Origin: Closterium sp. Naga37s-1
Lineage: Eukaryota > Streptophyta > Zygnematophyceae > Desmidiales > Closteriaceae
Reading direction: 5' to 3'
DNA length: 64,000 bases
NCBI GenBank assembly: GCA_947471745.1
Contig: CANJKZ010000011.1
Span: 1,798,001-1,862,000 of the forward strand
Part shown: piece after piece, positions 44,797 through 54,826 of the stretch
Layout of the letters: each line of letters begins with the position of its first letter
How positions within the stretch are numbered: position 1 is the first letter of the stretch
Position numbers and translations under genes: made by a program
Notes under the pieces: generated by a model
Seen by the model: the letters and a program-made list of their open reading frames with translations, nothing else
Told to the model about the DNA's origin: nothing
The model's database searches: none

Positions 44797-44811
44797 CACT
44801 CCCCCTCAGCC
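44797..44811 (-). other. Polypurine tract
   Basis: Minus strand GGCTGAGGGGGAGTG immediately before TGTTGGGTGC. Confidence 0.8.
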
Positions 44812-44839
44812 TGCCGGCTGCATTCCACATCATTCCATG

Positions 44840-47800
44840 CTAGTTCATGCTCATTCCACTCATGCGCACACAACGCCAATGAGGCTCATCCGCAAGCCTC
44901 TTGGTGAGGAAGTCTGCTGGCTGCTGGTGAGTCTTGATATAGATTGGATTCACGGTCCCCCTCTTCACCTCCTTACGCAGCCAGTGCCACTTGATACGCA
45001 TGTGCTTGTTCAGTCCATAAAGCACTGCGTTCCTGGCCATCCCAAGAGCCCCCTTGCTATCACAAAATAGCGGTGTAGCAACCTTCTGCTCCTGGCCAAT
45101 CTCCTCTAACAGCCTCCTCAGCCAAATCACCTCCTTCACCCTATGAAACATTGCCATGTACTCTAATTCAACAGAGGAGAGTGACGTCTCCGTCTGCTTC
45201 TTGGACCTCCAACTAACAGGTCCTCCCCCAACTACGCAGATGTATCTGCCCACAGATGAGGAATCGTCATTCTCAGAGGCCCACGTAGCATCGGTAGCCA
45301 CCAGCCTACTCTTGTAGATGGTGACCTGTCCCTTGTCATCGGTCTTGATCCTTAGCACCCAATTGCACTGTACGGCTTTCTTCCCCTCAGGCAGCACCAC
45401 CAGATCCCATGTCCCATTCTCTAACAGGCTTTGGTACTCAGCATCCCTAGAAACCAGCCACTTCTCCCTATCTGGTCCAGCTAATGCCTCCTCCATGCTT
45501 GCTGGTTCCTCTGGTGCAGGGGCAAGAAAACAGTAGGCAGGTTCATCCTCCTCATCCGGGTCATAGCCATGCGGTAGAATCAGCAATGCCTCCTCATTCC
45601 CAAGCTGCTGCTCTGCTACATCAGCTCCTGCAGTCAGCTTCATAGTGGCCATACGGGTACGTCCTGGCCTCGAGACGGGTGTCTCCCATCCCCTCATAAC
45701 GACACCCTTCGGCTTCCTCCTTGATGGTAGCGCAGGAACCTTAGCTTTTCCCTGCTGCTGTTCTCCTCCCTCAGATCCAGCAGCTTCCTTGGTGCTACCA
45801 CTAGTCTCCACATCATCTCCTCCACCAGCAGGTGCCTCCTGCACCTTCTCTCCATCACCACCCTCTGCAGCTGCCTCCTCCCCCTCCTCCCACACACTAG
45901 GAGTCAGGTCCAGCTGCATGGTGATCTGCTCCATCTGCTCGGATACCTTGGTTTCCGGCTGTTTCTTCCATCCCCCATACATCATGCCCTCAACAAACTT
46001 CACATCCCTGCTGTCAAACAACACACCCTTGGATGGTTCCCACAGCAGCCATCCCTTGCTCTCAGCAGCCAGCCCCAAATGCACACACCAGATTGCACTC
46101 GCCCCCAACTTACTTCGATACTTCTTGGGGACGTGGGCGACTGCCATGCAACCGAACACCCTCAGCATGTCCACCGGCGGCTTCCTCCCAAGCCACCTCT
46201 CCAGCGGCACACACGATTCATTACCAACCTTAGTGAGCACCCTGTTCCTAGCCACGGTAGCGTGCCGAACATCATGGGGCCACATGGAATTGCTCACCCC
46301 TGATTCTATGAGCAGCGCCCTAGCTGTCTCCAGAATGGTCCGGTTCGCCCGTTCTGCTACACTGTTGGACTGCGGAGAGTAAGCCGTGGTCAGCTCCCTC
46401 TGAATGCCCTGCTTTTTGAGCCAGGCCGTCGTTTCAGCTCCGAGGAACTCACCACCCCGGTCTGTCCTAATCCGCTTCACCACACACTCCGCTTGCTTCT
46501 CAACGAATGGCAGCCAATCTTCCTCTATCGTAGAGGCGGCGTGGTCCTTTTGCTTCAGCGGATACGCCCACATGAGTCTGCTCCAATCATCCACAATGGT
46601 TTGGAAATACCGCTCCCCCTTGTGCCCTTGCACCGGCAGCGGCCCCACCAGGTCCATGTGAACCAGCTCCAAAGGCTTCTTGCTCCTGCCAGTCACGCTA
46701 TGAAAAGGGAAACGAGTGAATTTTGAGAGCAAACAGATTTCACAGTTGTCATCGGGTGGCTGTCCGTTCAGCTTCAAACCCTTGACTGCTCCATCCTTCT
46801 CTAGCTGCTTCAATAAGGGCATTGCCACATGCCCCAAGCGTCGGTGTGCCGTTGCCCAATCTGTCTCCCCAGATCTGGCCGACACCTTCACACCAACCCC
46901 TCCAACGGCGTTGCACCCCCCCTGGGATGCAGACCCCTCTCCAGCCTGCCCCCCACTGTACCACGCCAACGCCGGCAGCTGCCACATGGATCTGTACACG
47001 TCCTTGCTCTCGTGCAGATCCCAAAGCACCCGATTTCCCAGCTGCCCCTTGTACGTGCGTGCCCCATCCGTGCTAGTGCTCACCCCAGCCTTGGCAAGCT
47101 TACGGAGGGAGATGAGGTTGGCCTTGAGATCAGGAACAAGGAGAACGTCGTGCAGCACCACCGGCTTGCCATCCGCTCCCTTGAATGCAGCTCGTCCCGC
47201 ACCAGCCTCCTTCAGCGCGTGTCCAGAGGCAGAGCACACCTCATTGATCGGTGCAGCTCGTACGTCATCAAGCAGCTCCTTGCGCGGCGTCATCGTCCAA
47301 GCAGCGCCCGTGTCCAACACCCAGTAGTCCAGGGGATGCAGCTCTGCTCCAACCTTTGCAGAGGCGTCTCCTTGCTCCCCGTGCTCTCCAATATGGAAGA
47401 ACTGGCCTGCGGTGTGCTCCTTCTTCTTCTCTGCACCGCCGTTGCTTTTCGGGTTGTTGTCGGACGAATCGGCGACCATGTTCGCGCCGTTTTTCTGGTT
47501 CCTCCGCGCGCCGCCATCCTGGTGACGATTCTGGGGGGTCCATCCATCGGGTTTCTTATAGCACAAAAACCAGGGGTGCCCCTCCTTCTCACAATACCAG
47601 CAACTCCCTTTCATTTTGCCACCAGCACCCGACTTGCCCCCACGTCCAGATTTCGCACCGCGACCCCAACCGGTACCTCCTTGTTGGTCGTTGGAGTCGT
47701 CGTCCTTCTTTGCACCGCGTCCAGCACCACCGAAAGCCACGTCCTCTGCTACGTCGGCTCCCTTGCATCCCATAGCCGCTGCTGCCGTCGTCTCCACCCC

Positions 47801-48506
47801 TCAGTTGGCGGCGACGGAAGTCCTCCTCCAGAATCTTTGTCCGCACCCACTCGAGCGTCCACAAGCTCTGGTTCTGCGGCAGGCTCAATCCGCTCGTGAA
47901 TTGAAGCCACGATTCCGGCAGCAGCGATAGTATCTTCAAGCACTTGGTCTGCTCCGGGTAGGTGATTCCCGCGGTCGCCAACTTCGCGTAGAGGTCGCGC
48001 ATTTTGTCCAAAACAGGTTGCACCGGCTCTCCCTCACTCAAGCGCAACGCGGACAGCTCCCTCTCTAGCATCAACGTTGCGACAACGGAGGTCGGGGCGT
48101 GCAGCTCCCTCAACACGGTCCACGCCTTCGGACCGCAATCAACCTCCGGCAGCAGGTGCATGACGTGGTGACGCTGGTTCAGCTCCAAACTCTGCGACAT
48201 CAAGTAGTAGCCAGCCGAGGCACGCTCGTCCCAATCTTCCTGCAGCGCGGGGTCACTCGGTCTAGGCTCCTCCCCAATCATTAGTTTCAACAAACCGATC
48301 TGACGGAAATAAACTTGCATTTTCCAGGCCCAATCATCATAACCCTCACCATTGAACTTCTCGACGGTGAAGTTCTTCAGCACCTCCTTGATCAGCGAGC
48401 CCTGGTTTGTTCGCGCTCCCCTTGGCGCCGAAACACCAGAATCCTGGCTGCCGCTACGATCTTGGGCTGAAGATTCACCAGCTCCCGCCGAGGTATTTCC
48501 CGCCAT
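44840..48506 (-). pseudogene. gag-pol: Family A gag-pol with the RT core deleted in frame
   Basis: Starts MAGNTSAGAGESS at 48506. Gag is open for about 260 codons to a one-base insertion near 47735 in the Gly/Arg-rich region. From there one frame of over 960 codons is open to the stop at 44840. It has the zinc knuckle CWYCEKEGHPWFLC, PR DTGAAWTMTP, the HRRLGH/CEIC site and IN with HMDLVGPL, RTDRGGEF and NSVAERANR. Near 45296 it jumps in frame from YKSRLVA (RT N-terminus) to TDATWASEN (RNase H), deleting roughly 1.15 kb including YVDD. RNase H then continues to ADFLTKRLADEPHW. It cannot reverse-transcribe itself, but PR, IN and the RNase H end look undamaged. Confidence 0.92.
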
Positions 48507-48537
48507 AGCTACCTATAACGAGGATCACTATAACGCA

Positions 48538-48549
48538 GCTCTGATACCA
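48538..48549 (-). other. Primer-binding site, initiator-Met tRNA
   Basis: Minus strand TGGTATCAGAGC, three bases from the LTR terminus at 48553. Confidence 0.9.
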
Positions 48550-49017
48550 GCTTGTTTGGTGTAAGGGCCTAATAAACTCAGGCTATTAAGACGTTATCCA
48601 ACTTAAAACCTCTCCTCGGGGTCACCTCCAAGGGTCCCTGGGTGCTTGGTACAAGACCAGCCCCTATCCTCGGGTCCGAGTTTGTAGAGAGAGGGATCAA
48701 GAGGGACTTAGTCAAAACAGCAAGAGTACCTTGAATGTCGCGCAGCGTGTCGTGCAGACCATCGATCGGATTAAGCTGAGATCTTGCTATATCGAAGCTC
48801 ACTCTAAGAGCTTTCAAAAGAGCCAATTTGCCTCGCGAAAAGTTCTGCCATTGCAGAGTTACGAAATGGACAGCGTTTGCCTAGCGTTGAAGTGCTAGCG
48901 TACTAGCGTTGACTCGGTAGCATTCTGCCGTCGAATCGCGTGGATACGAAATTCCAGCAAGGAAGGAATTCGCTTGAATCAATTTGAATATATATTCAGG
49001 TACAAACAGAGAAGGAA

Positions 49018-49023
49018 TATATA
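49018..49023 (-). promoter_or_regulatory. Candidate LTR TATA box
   Basis: TATATA within CTATATATTCC on the minus strand, about 630 bp from the LTR start, which would make U3 about 650 bp. It is conserved in nearly every full A LTR (for example 18977 and 27229). The role is inferred from position and conservation. Confidence 0.55.
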
Positions 49024-49126
49024 GTTCTAGCTAGCAAGGACCTTGGGAATCAACCTGGGAACAACCAGGGATGATCCCAAATAATTCCAAGCAACAGAAC
49101 CAACCTGGCTGGACAAAACAGCAGGT

Positions 49127-49137
49127 GGTAGGTTGGT
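49127..49137 (-). promoter_or_regulatory. AC-element-like MYB box in U3
   Basis: Minus strand ACCAACCTACC contains both ACCAACC and ACCTACC, the AC-element cores bound by plant R2R3-MYB proteins. It lies about 105 bp upstream of the TATA box, inside a 230-bp stretch with about ten GGTT/AACC cores. It is conserved in most A LTRs, though the 38010 and 43704 copies have one change (ACCTACA). Confidence 0.5.
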
Positions 49138-49691
49138 AAACAACCTCTGGTTCTGTTTTTCCACCCTGGGAAAACAACAACCAGGTTCAGGTCCTAAAAA
49201 CAGAACCTGTTTTTGTCTTTGCCCAACCAGCCAAATGCTGGTTCCCCTGGTTTCCCCTGGCCCTGTAGCATGCAGATACAGACAAACAACATCAAACCTT
49301 CACGTAAATTGTACCCCTATAGTGCCTGCCCTGCTACACTATAGTCAACCAAACAAAACAGTACAATTTCGAGTTGGATATAACTGAACCTGTGGAATCA
49401 ATTCAACCGAACTGCAAAGCTTCCATCTTGGGTTCTTTTGCGAGCTCGTCCTTTCTACTTGCACTGTTCATAGCGCGTACAATGTTGTGCCGAAGCGCAC
49501 ATTGCGCGAGTACCTGCAAATGCATCAAGCGAAAATTGAGAAAGCAAACAAACACACGAACATTCCATTCACACCCAAATGCATTCGCACACGCATACTC
49601 GTACAAACAGACGGCAGGATGTCGTGCAATGTGAATTTGCACCCAACACACTCCCCCTCAGCCTGCCGGCTGCATTCCACATCATTCCATG

Positions 49692-50122
49692 CTAGTTGAT
49701 GCTCATTCCACTCATGCGCACACAACGCCAATGAGGCTCATCCGCAAGCCTCTTGGTGAGGAAGTCTGCTGGCTGCTGGTGAGTCTTGATATAGATTGGA
49801 TTCACCGTCCCCCTCTTCACCTCCTTTCGCAGCCAGTGCCACTTGATACGCATGTGCTTGTTCAGCCCATGAAGATCAGCGTTCCTGGCCATCCCAAGAG
49901 CCCCTTTGCTATCAGAAAACAGCGGCGTAGCAACCTTCTGCTCCTGGCCAATCTCCTCTAACAGCCTCCTCAGCCAAATCACCTCCTTCACTCCATGGAA
50001 CATTGCCATGTACTCTGATTCAACAGAGGAGAGTGCCGTCTCCGTCTGCTTCTTGGACCTCCAACTAACAGGTCCTCCCCCAACTACGCAGATGTATCCT
50101 CCCCCAACTACACAGATGTATC
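49692..50122 (-). pseudogene. pol: Family A RNase H end, minus strand
   Basis: Encodes the RNase H end from GGGPVSWRSKKQTETALSS (near 50070) to SGMSIN-stop at 49692, with ADFLTKRLADEPHW. Its right end carries a 24-bp tandem duplication (50074-50097 and 50098-50121) and then meets plus-strand RT. Confidence 0.85.
50074..50121. repeat. 24-bp tandem duplication at an orientation switch
   Basis: CCTCCCCCAACTAC(G/A)CAGATGTAT-type unit repeated once, at 50074 and 50098, with one substitution. It sits directly at the minus-to-plus junction. Confidence 0.85.
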
Positions 50123-50124
50123 AC

Positions 50125-50814
50125 CCCTGGGTATGAGGATGGTACGGGCAGGGTGTGCAAGCTGAAAGAGTCCATCTACGGCTTGAAGCAGGCGCTGTTT
50201 TATAGGAGATTCGATTCAGGACCAGCAGCTGTGATGAGAGCCTCTTTCTCAAGGGGGATGGGGAGAAGCTGGTGCTGTGTCTGGTCTACGTGGACGACCT
50301 TCTTCTCTTCAGCAGCAGCATGAAGGAGATCCAGAAAGTGCAGCAGCAGCTGATGAAGAACTTCAAGTGCAAGACCCTTGGGGAGGTAAAGTACTACCTC
50401 GGGATGCACGTGGAGAGGGATCTGGATCACAGGTGGTTAAAGCTGCACCAGGAGAAGTTCATCAAGGAGCCGGGGGAGAAGTATGGGATTGAGAATGAGC
50501 GCAAGGTTGCAACTCCCCTGCCAGCAGAATTCAAGCTTGTGAAGGCAGCAGAGGATGAAGGGGTTGAAGCCGAGGAGCAGCAGCAATTTCAGTCCTTGGT
50601 GGGCAGCCTCTTGTATGCCGCGGTTCATACGAGGCCCGACATCTCTTTCTCGGTTGGGCAGCTGGCTAGGATAGTACAGAATCCATCAGAGGAGCAGGTA
50701 GATGCAGCTGAGCGTGTTGTGAAGTACCTGAACTCTCACTCAGGCATTGGAGTTCAATACTCCGCATCTACACAGGTGAAGCAGAAAGGGGTTGAGGTGC
50801 TGAAAGAGAAAGGG
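50125..50814 (+). pseudogene. pol: Family A RT fragment, plus strand
   Basis: Starts [23 protein letters not shown], then a deletion near 50195 shifts frame. From 50272 it is open through YVDDLLLFSSS, KYYLGMHVERD, RPDISFSVGQLA and QYSASTQVKQKG. It is cut at a GAG microhomology (50815-50817), where minus-strand LTR begins. The YVDD box is intact. Confidence 0.85.
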
Positions 50815-51712
50815 GAGTACCTTGAACATCGTGCAGCGTGCCGTGCAGACCGTCGATCAGATTAAGCTGAGAACTAGCTCTATCGAAGCTCACTCTAAGA
50901 GATTTCAAAAGAGCCAAGTTGCCTCGCGAAAAGTTCAGCCATTGCAGAGTTATGAGTTGGACTGCGTTTGCCTAGCGTCGTAGTGCTAGCATGCTAGCGT
51001 TGACTCGGTAGCAATCTGCCGTCGCACTGTGTAGAAACGAAATTCCAGCAAAGAAGGAATTAGATTGAATCAATTTCACTATATCCAGGTACAAACAGAG
51101 AAGGAATAAATAGTTCTAGCTAGCAACAGCCAGGGATGATCCTACATAATTCCATGCATCAGAACCAACCTGGCTTGACAAAATAGCAGGTGGTAGGTTG
51201 ATAAACAACCTCTGGTTCTGTTTTTCCAACCCGGGAAAACAACAACCAGGTTCAGGTCCTAAAAACAGAACCTGTTTTGTCTTTGCCCAACCAGCCAAAT
51301 GCTGGTTCCACTGGTTTCCTCTGGCCCTGTACCATGCGGATACAGACAAACAACATCCAACCTTCATCTACATTGTACCCTTAGAATACCTGCCCTGCTA
51401 CACTATAGTGAATCAAACAAAACAGTACAATTTCGAGTTGGATAGAACTGAATCTGCGCATTCAATTCAACCGAAATGCAAAACTTCTATTTTTGGTGCC
51501 TTTGCGAGCTCGTCCTTTCTGCTTGCACTGTTCATAGCGCGTACAATGTTGTGCCGAAGCGCACATTGCGCGAGTACCTGCAAATGCATCAAGCAAGAAT
51601 TGCAAAAGCAAACAAATACACGAACATTCCATTCACACCCAAATGCATTCGCACACGCATACTCGTACAAACAAACAGCAGGATGTCGTGCAATGTGAAT
51701 TTGCACCCAACA
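50815..51712 (-). mobile_element. Partial family A LTR, minus strand
   Basis: Runs from GAGTACCTTGAAC to CACCCAACA. It lacks the last 190 bp or so of the LTR and a 27-bp block around the GGACCTTGGGAATC position. It is more diverged than most A LTRs. A polypurine tract and pol tail follow on the right. Confidence 0.85.
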
Positions 51713-51756
51713 CACTCCCCCCTCAGCCTGCCGGCTGCATTCCACATCATTCCATG

Positions 51757-51890
51757 CTAGTTCATGCTCATTCCACTTATGCGCGCACAACGCCAATGAG
51801 GCTGATCCGCGAGCCTCTTGGTGAGGATGTCCGCTGGCTGCTAGTAATTCTTGATGTAGATCCGATTCACTGTCCCTGTCTTCACCTCCT
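51757..51890 (-). pseudogene. pol: Family A RNase H tail, diverged
   Basis: Minus-strand RNase H end (QPADILTKRLADQPHW, then SGMSMN-stop at 51757), with a stop just upstream in the KTHQQ segment. It is cut near 51890, where plus-strand LTR sequence begins. Confidence 0.75.
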
Positions 51891-51898
51891 TATTTATT

Positions 51899-52359
51899 GG
51901 CTGGCTGTTGCTAGCTAGAACTATCTATTCCTTCTCTGTTTGTACCTGAACATAGTAAATTTGATTCAAGCGAGTTCCTTCCTTGCTGGAATTTCGTTTC
52001 TACGCGGTGCGACGGCGGAATGCTACTGAGTCAACGCTAGTACGCTAGCACTACGAGGCTAGGCCAACGCTGTTTAATTCGTAACTCTGCAATGGCAGAA
52101 CTTTTCGCGAGGCAACTTGGCTCTTTTGAAAGCTCTTAGAGTGAGCTTTAATATAGCAAGATCTGAGCTTAATCCGATCGATGGTCTGCACGGCACGCTG
52201 CGCGACGTTCAAGGTACTCTTGCTGTTTTGACTAAGTCCCTCTTGATCCCTCACTCTACAAACTTGGACCCGAGGATAGGGGCTGGTCTTATACCAAGCA
52301 CCCAGGGACCCTTGGATAACGTCTTAATAGCCTGAGTTTATTAGGCCCTTACACTAACA
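51899..52359 (+). mobile_element. Partial family A LTR, plus strand (5' LTR of the next element)
   Basis: Runs from the GCTGTTGCTAGCTAG region through the TATA-box area to CTTACACTAACA at 52359, followed by a PBS. It shares the 27-bp internal deletion of 50815-51712. A 10-bp or so block near 52318 is also missing. U3 upstream of the TATA box is absent. Confidence 0.85.
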
Positions 52360-52362
52360 AGC

Positions 52363-52374
52363 TGGTATCAGAGC
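52363..52374 (+). other. Primer-binding site, initiator-Met tRNA
   Basis: Plus strand TGGTATCAGAGC, three bases after the LTR end. Confidence 0.9.
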
Positions 52375-52405
52375 TGCGTTATAGTAATCCTCGTCATAGG
52401 TAACT

Positions 52406-54761
52406 ATGGCGGGAAATACCTCGGCGGGAGCTGGTGAATCTTCAGCCCAAGATCGTAGCGGCAGCCAGGATTCTGGTATTTCGGCGCCAAGGGGAGCATG
52501 AACAAACCAGGGCTCGCTGATCAAGGAGGTGCTGAAGAACTTCACAGTCGAGAAGTTCAATGGTGAGGGCTATGATGATTGGGCCTGGAAAATGCAACTT
52601 TACTTCCGTCAGATTGGATTGCTGAAACTAATGATTGGGGAGGAGCATAGACCGAGTGACCCCACGCTGCAGGAAGATTGGGACGAGCGCGCCTCGGCTG
52701 GCTACTACTTGATGTCGCATAGTTTGGAGCTGAACCAGCGTCACCATGTTATGCATCTGCTGCCGGAGGTTGATTGCGGTCCGAAGGCGCGGACCGTGTT
52801 GAAGGAGCTGCACGCCCCGACCTCCGTTGTCGCAACGTTGATGCTGGAGAGGGAGTGTCCGTGTTGCGCTTGAGTGAGGGAGAGCCGGTGCAAGCTGTTT
52901 TGCACAAAATGCGCGACCTCTACGCGAAGTTGGCGACCGCGGGAATCACCTACCCGGAGCAGACCAAGTGCTTGAAGATGCTCTCGCTGCTGCCAGAAGC
53001 ATGGCTTCAATTCACGAGCGGATTGAGCCTGCCGCAGAACCAGAGCTTGTGGACGCTCGAGTGGGTGCGGACGAAGATTCTGGAGGAGGACTTCCGTCAT
53101 CGCCAACTGAGGGGTGGAGACGACGGCAGCAGCGGCTACGGGATGCAAGGGAGCCGACGTGGCAGAGGACGCGGCTTCGGTGGTGCTGGATGCGGTGCAA
53201 AGAAGGACGACGACTCCAACGACCAACAAGGAGGTACCGGTTGGGGTCGCGGTGCGAAATCTGGACGTGGGGGCAAGTCGGGTGCTGGTGGCAAAATGAA
53301 AGGGAGTTGCTGGTATTGTGAGAAGGAGGGGCACCCCTGGTTTTTGTGTTATAAGAAACCCGATGGATGGACCCCCCAGAATCGTCACCAGGATGGCGGC
53401 GCGCGGATGAACCAGAAAAACGGCGCGAACATGGTTGCCGATTCGTCCGACAACAACCCGAAGAGCAACGGTGGTGCAGAGAAGAAGAAAGAGCGCACCG
53501 CGGGCCAGTTCTTCCATATTGGAGAGCAGGGGGAGCAAGGAGACGCCTCTGCCAAGGTTGGAGCAGAGCTGCATCCCCTGGACTATTGGGTGTTGGACAC
53601 GGGCGCTGCTTGGACAATGACGCCGCGCAAGGAGCTGCTTGACGACGTACGAGCTGCACCGATCAACGAGGTGTGCTCCGCCTCTGGACACGCGCTTAAG
53701 GTGGCTGGTGCGGGACGAGCTGCATTTAAGGGAGCGGATGGCAAGGCGGTGGTGCTGCACGACGTTCTCCTCGTTCCTGATCTCAAGGCCAACCTCATCT
53801 CCCTCCGTAAGCTTGCCAAGGCTAGGGTGAGCACTAGTACGGATGGGGCACGCACGTACAAGGGGCAGCTGGGAAATCGGGTGCTTTGGGATCTGCACGA
53901 GAGCAAGGATGTGTACAGATCCATGTGACAGCTGCCGGCGTTGGCGTGGCACGGTGGGGGGCAGGCTGGAGAGGGGTCTGCATCCCAGGGGGAGTGCAAC
54001 GCCGTTGGAGGGGTTGGTGTGAAAGTGTCGGCCAGATCTGGGGAGACAGATTGGGCAACGGCACACCGACGCTTGGGGCATGTGGCAATGCCCTTGATGA
54101 AGCATCTAGAGAAGGATGGAGCCATCAAGGGTTTGAAGCTAAACGGACAGCCACCCGATGACAACTGTGAAATCTGTTTGCTCTCAAAATTCGCTCGTTT
54201 CCCATTTCATAGCGTGAGTGGCAGGAGCAAGAAGCCTTTGGAGCTGGTTCACATGGACTTGGTGGTGCCGCTGCCGGTGCAAGGGCACAAGGGGGAGCGG
54301 TATTTCCTAACCATTGTGGATGATTGGAGCAGACTCATCTGGGCGTATCCGCTGAAGCAAAAGGACCACGCCGCCTCTACGATACAGGAAGACTGGCTGC
54401 CATTCGTGGAGAAGCAAGCGGAGTGTGTGGTGAAGCGGATTAGGACAGACCGGGGTGGTGAGTTTCTTGGAGCTGAGATGACCGCCTGGCTCAAGAAACA
54501 GGGCATTCAGAGGGAGCTGAGCACAGCTTATACCCCACAGTCCAACGGTGTAGCAGAACGGGCGAACCGGACCATTCTGGAGACAGCTAAGGCGCTGCTT
54601 ATAGAATCAGGGGTGGGAAATTCGATGTGGCACGCTACCATGGCTAGGAACAGGGTGCTCACTAAGGTTGGTGATGACTCGTGGGTGCCGTTGGAGAGGT
54701 GGACATGCTGAGGGTTTTCGGTTGCATGGCAGTCGCCCACGTCCCCAAGAAGTATCGAAGT
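52406..54761 (+). pseudogene. gag-pol: Family A gag-PR-IN, plus strand
   Basis: The start codon is at 52406 (MAGNTSAGAGESS). TGA at 52499-52501 replaces an Arg codon in gag. A 1-bp loss near 52857 shifts gag again. The frame is then open through the zinc knuckle CWYCEKEGHPWFLC and PR DTGAAWTMTP to TGA at 53926-53928, where a Trp is expected. The preintegrase and integrase follow (HMDLVVPL, RTDRGGEF, NGVAERANR; DDE kept). Deletions near 54628 and 54702 remove parts of the NSMWPHAVRHATV and LGRKPPV segments. It ends at KKYRS (54761), and RT is absent. Confidence 0.9.
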
Positions 54762-54826
54762 GGAGATGGAATTTGAGATGGAGATGGGATTCAGGACCAG
54801 CAGCTGTGATGAGAGCCTCTTTCTCA
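54762..54826 (+). pseudogene. pol: Tiny family A RT piece at an orientation switch
   Basis: After a GGAGATGG repeat, 54779-54826 encodes EMGFRTSSCDESLFL of the RT. Minus-strand linker sequence begins next. Confidence 0.75.

Larger units (their letters stand above)
43704..49648 (-). mobile_element. Family A element with RT deletion, span
   Basis: LTR, polypurine tract, RT-deleted gag-pol, PBS, LTR over 5.95 kb. GCAGG on the left flank (43699-43703) is not repeated on the right, where a polypurine tract of another copy follows. Confidence 0.87.
48553..49648 (-). mobile_element. Family A LTR, reference copy, shared by two elements
   Basis: 1,096 bp from TGTTTGGTGTAAGG to CACCCAACA. It has a PBS on its left (5' LTR of the RT-deleted element) and a polypurine tract with an RNase H tail on its right (3' LTR of the next piece). 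One LTR serving two units is what recombination between tandem elements leaves. Its left half shares variants with 43704-44796 (GTGTCGTGCAG, AGATCTTGC), but its right half instead matches 18515-19607 (TTCCACCCTGG, CTGTTTTTGTC). Confidence 0.92.
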
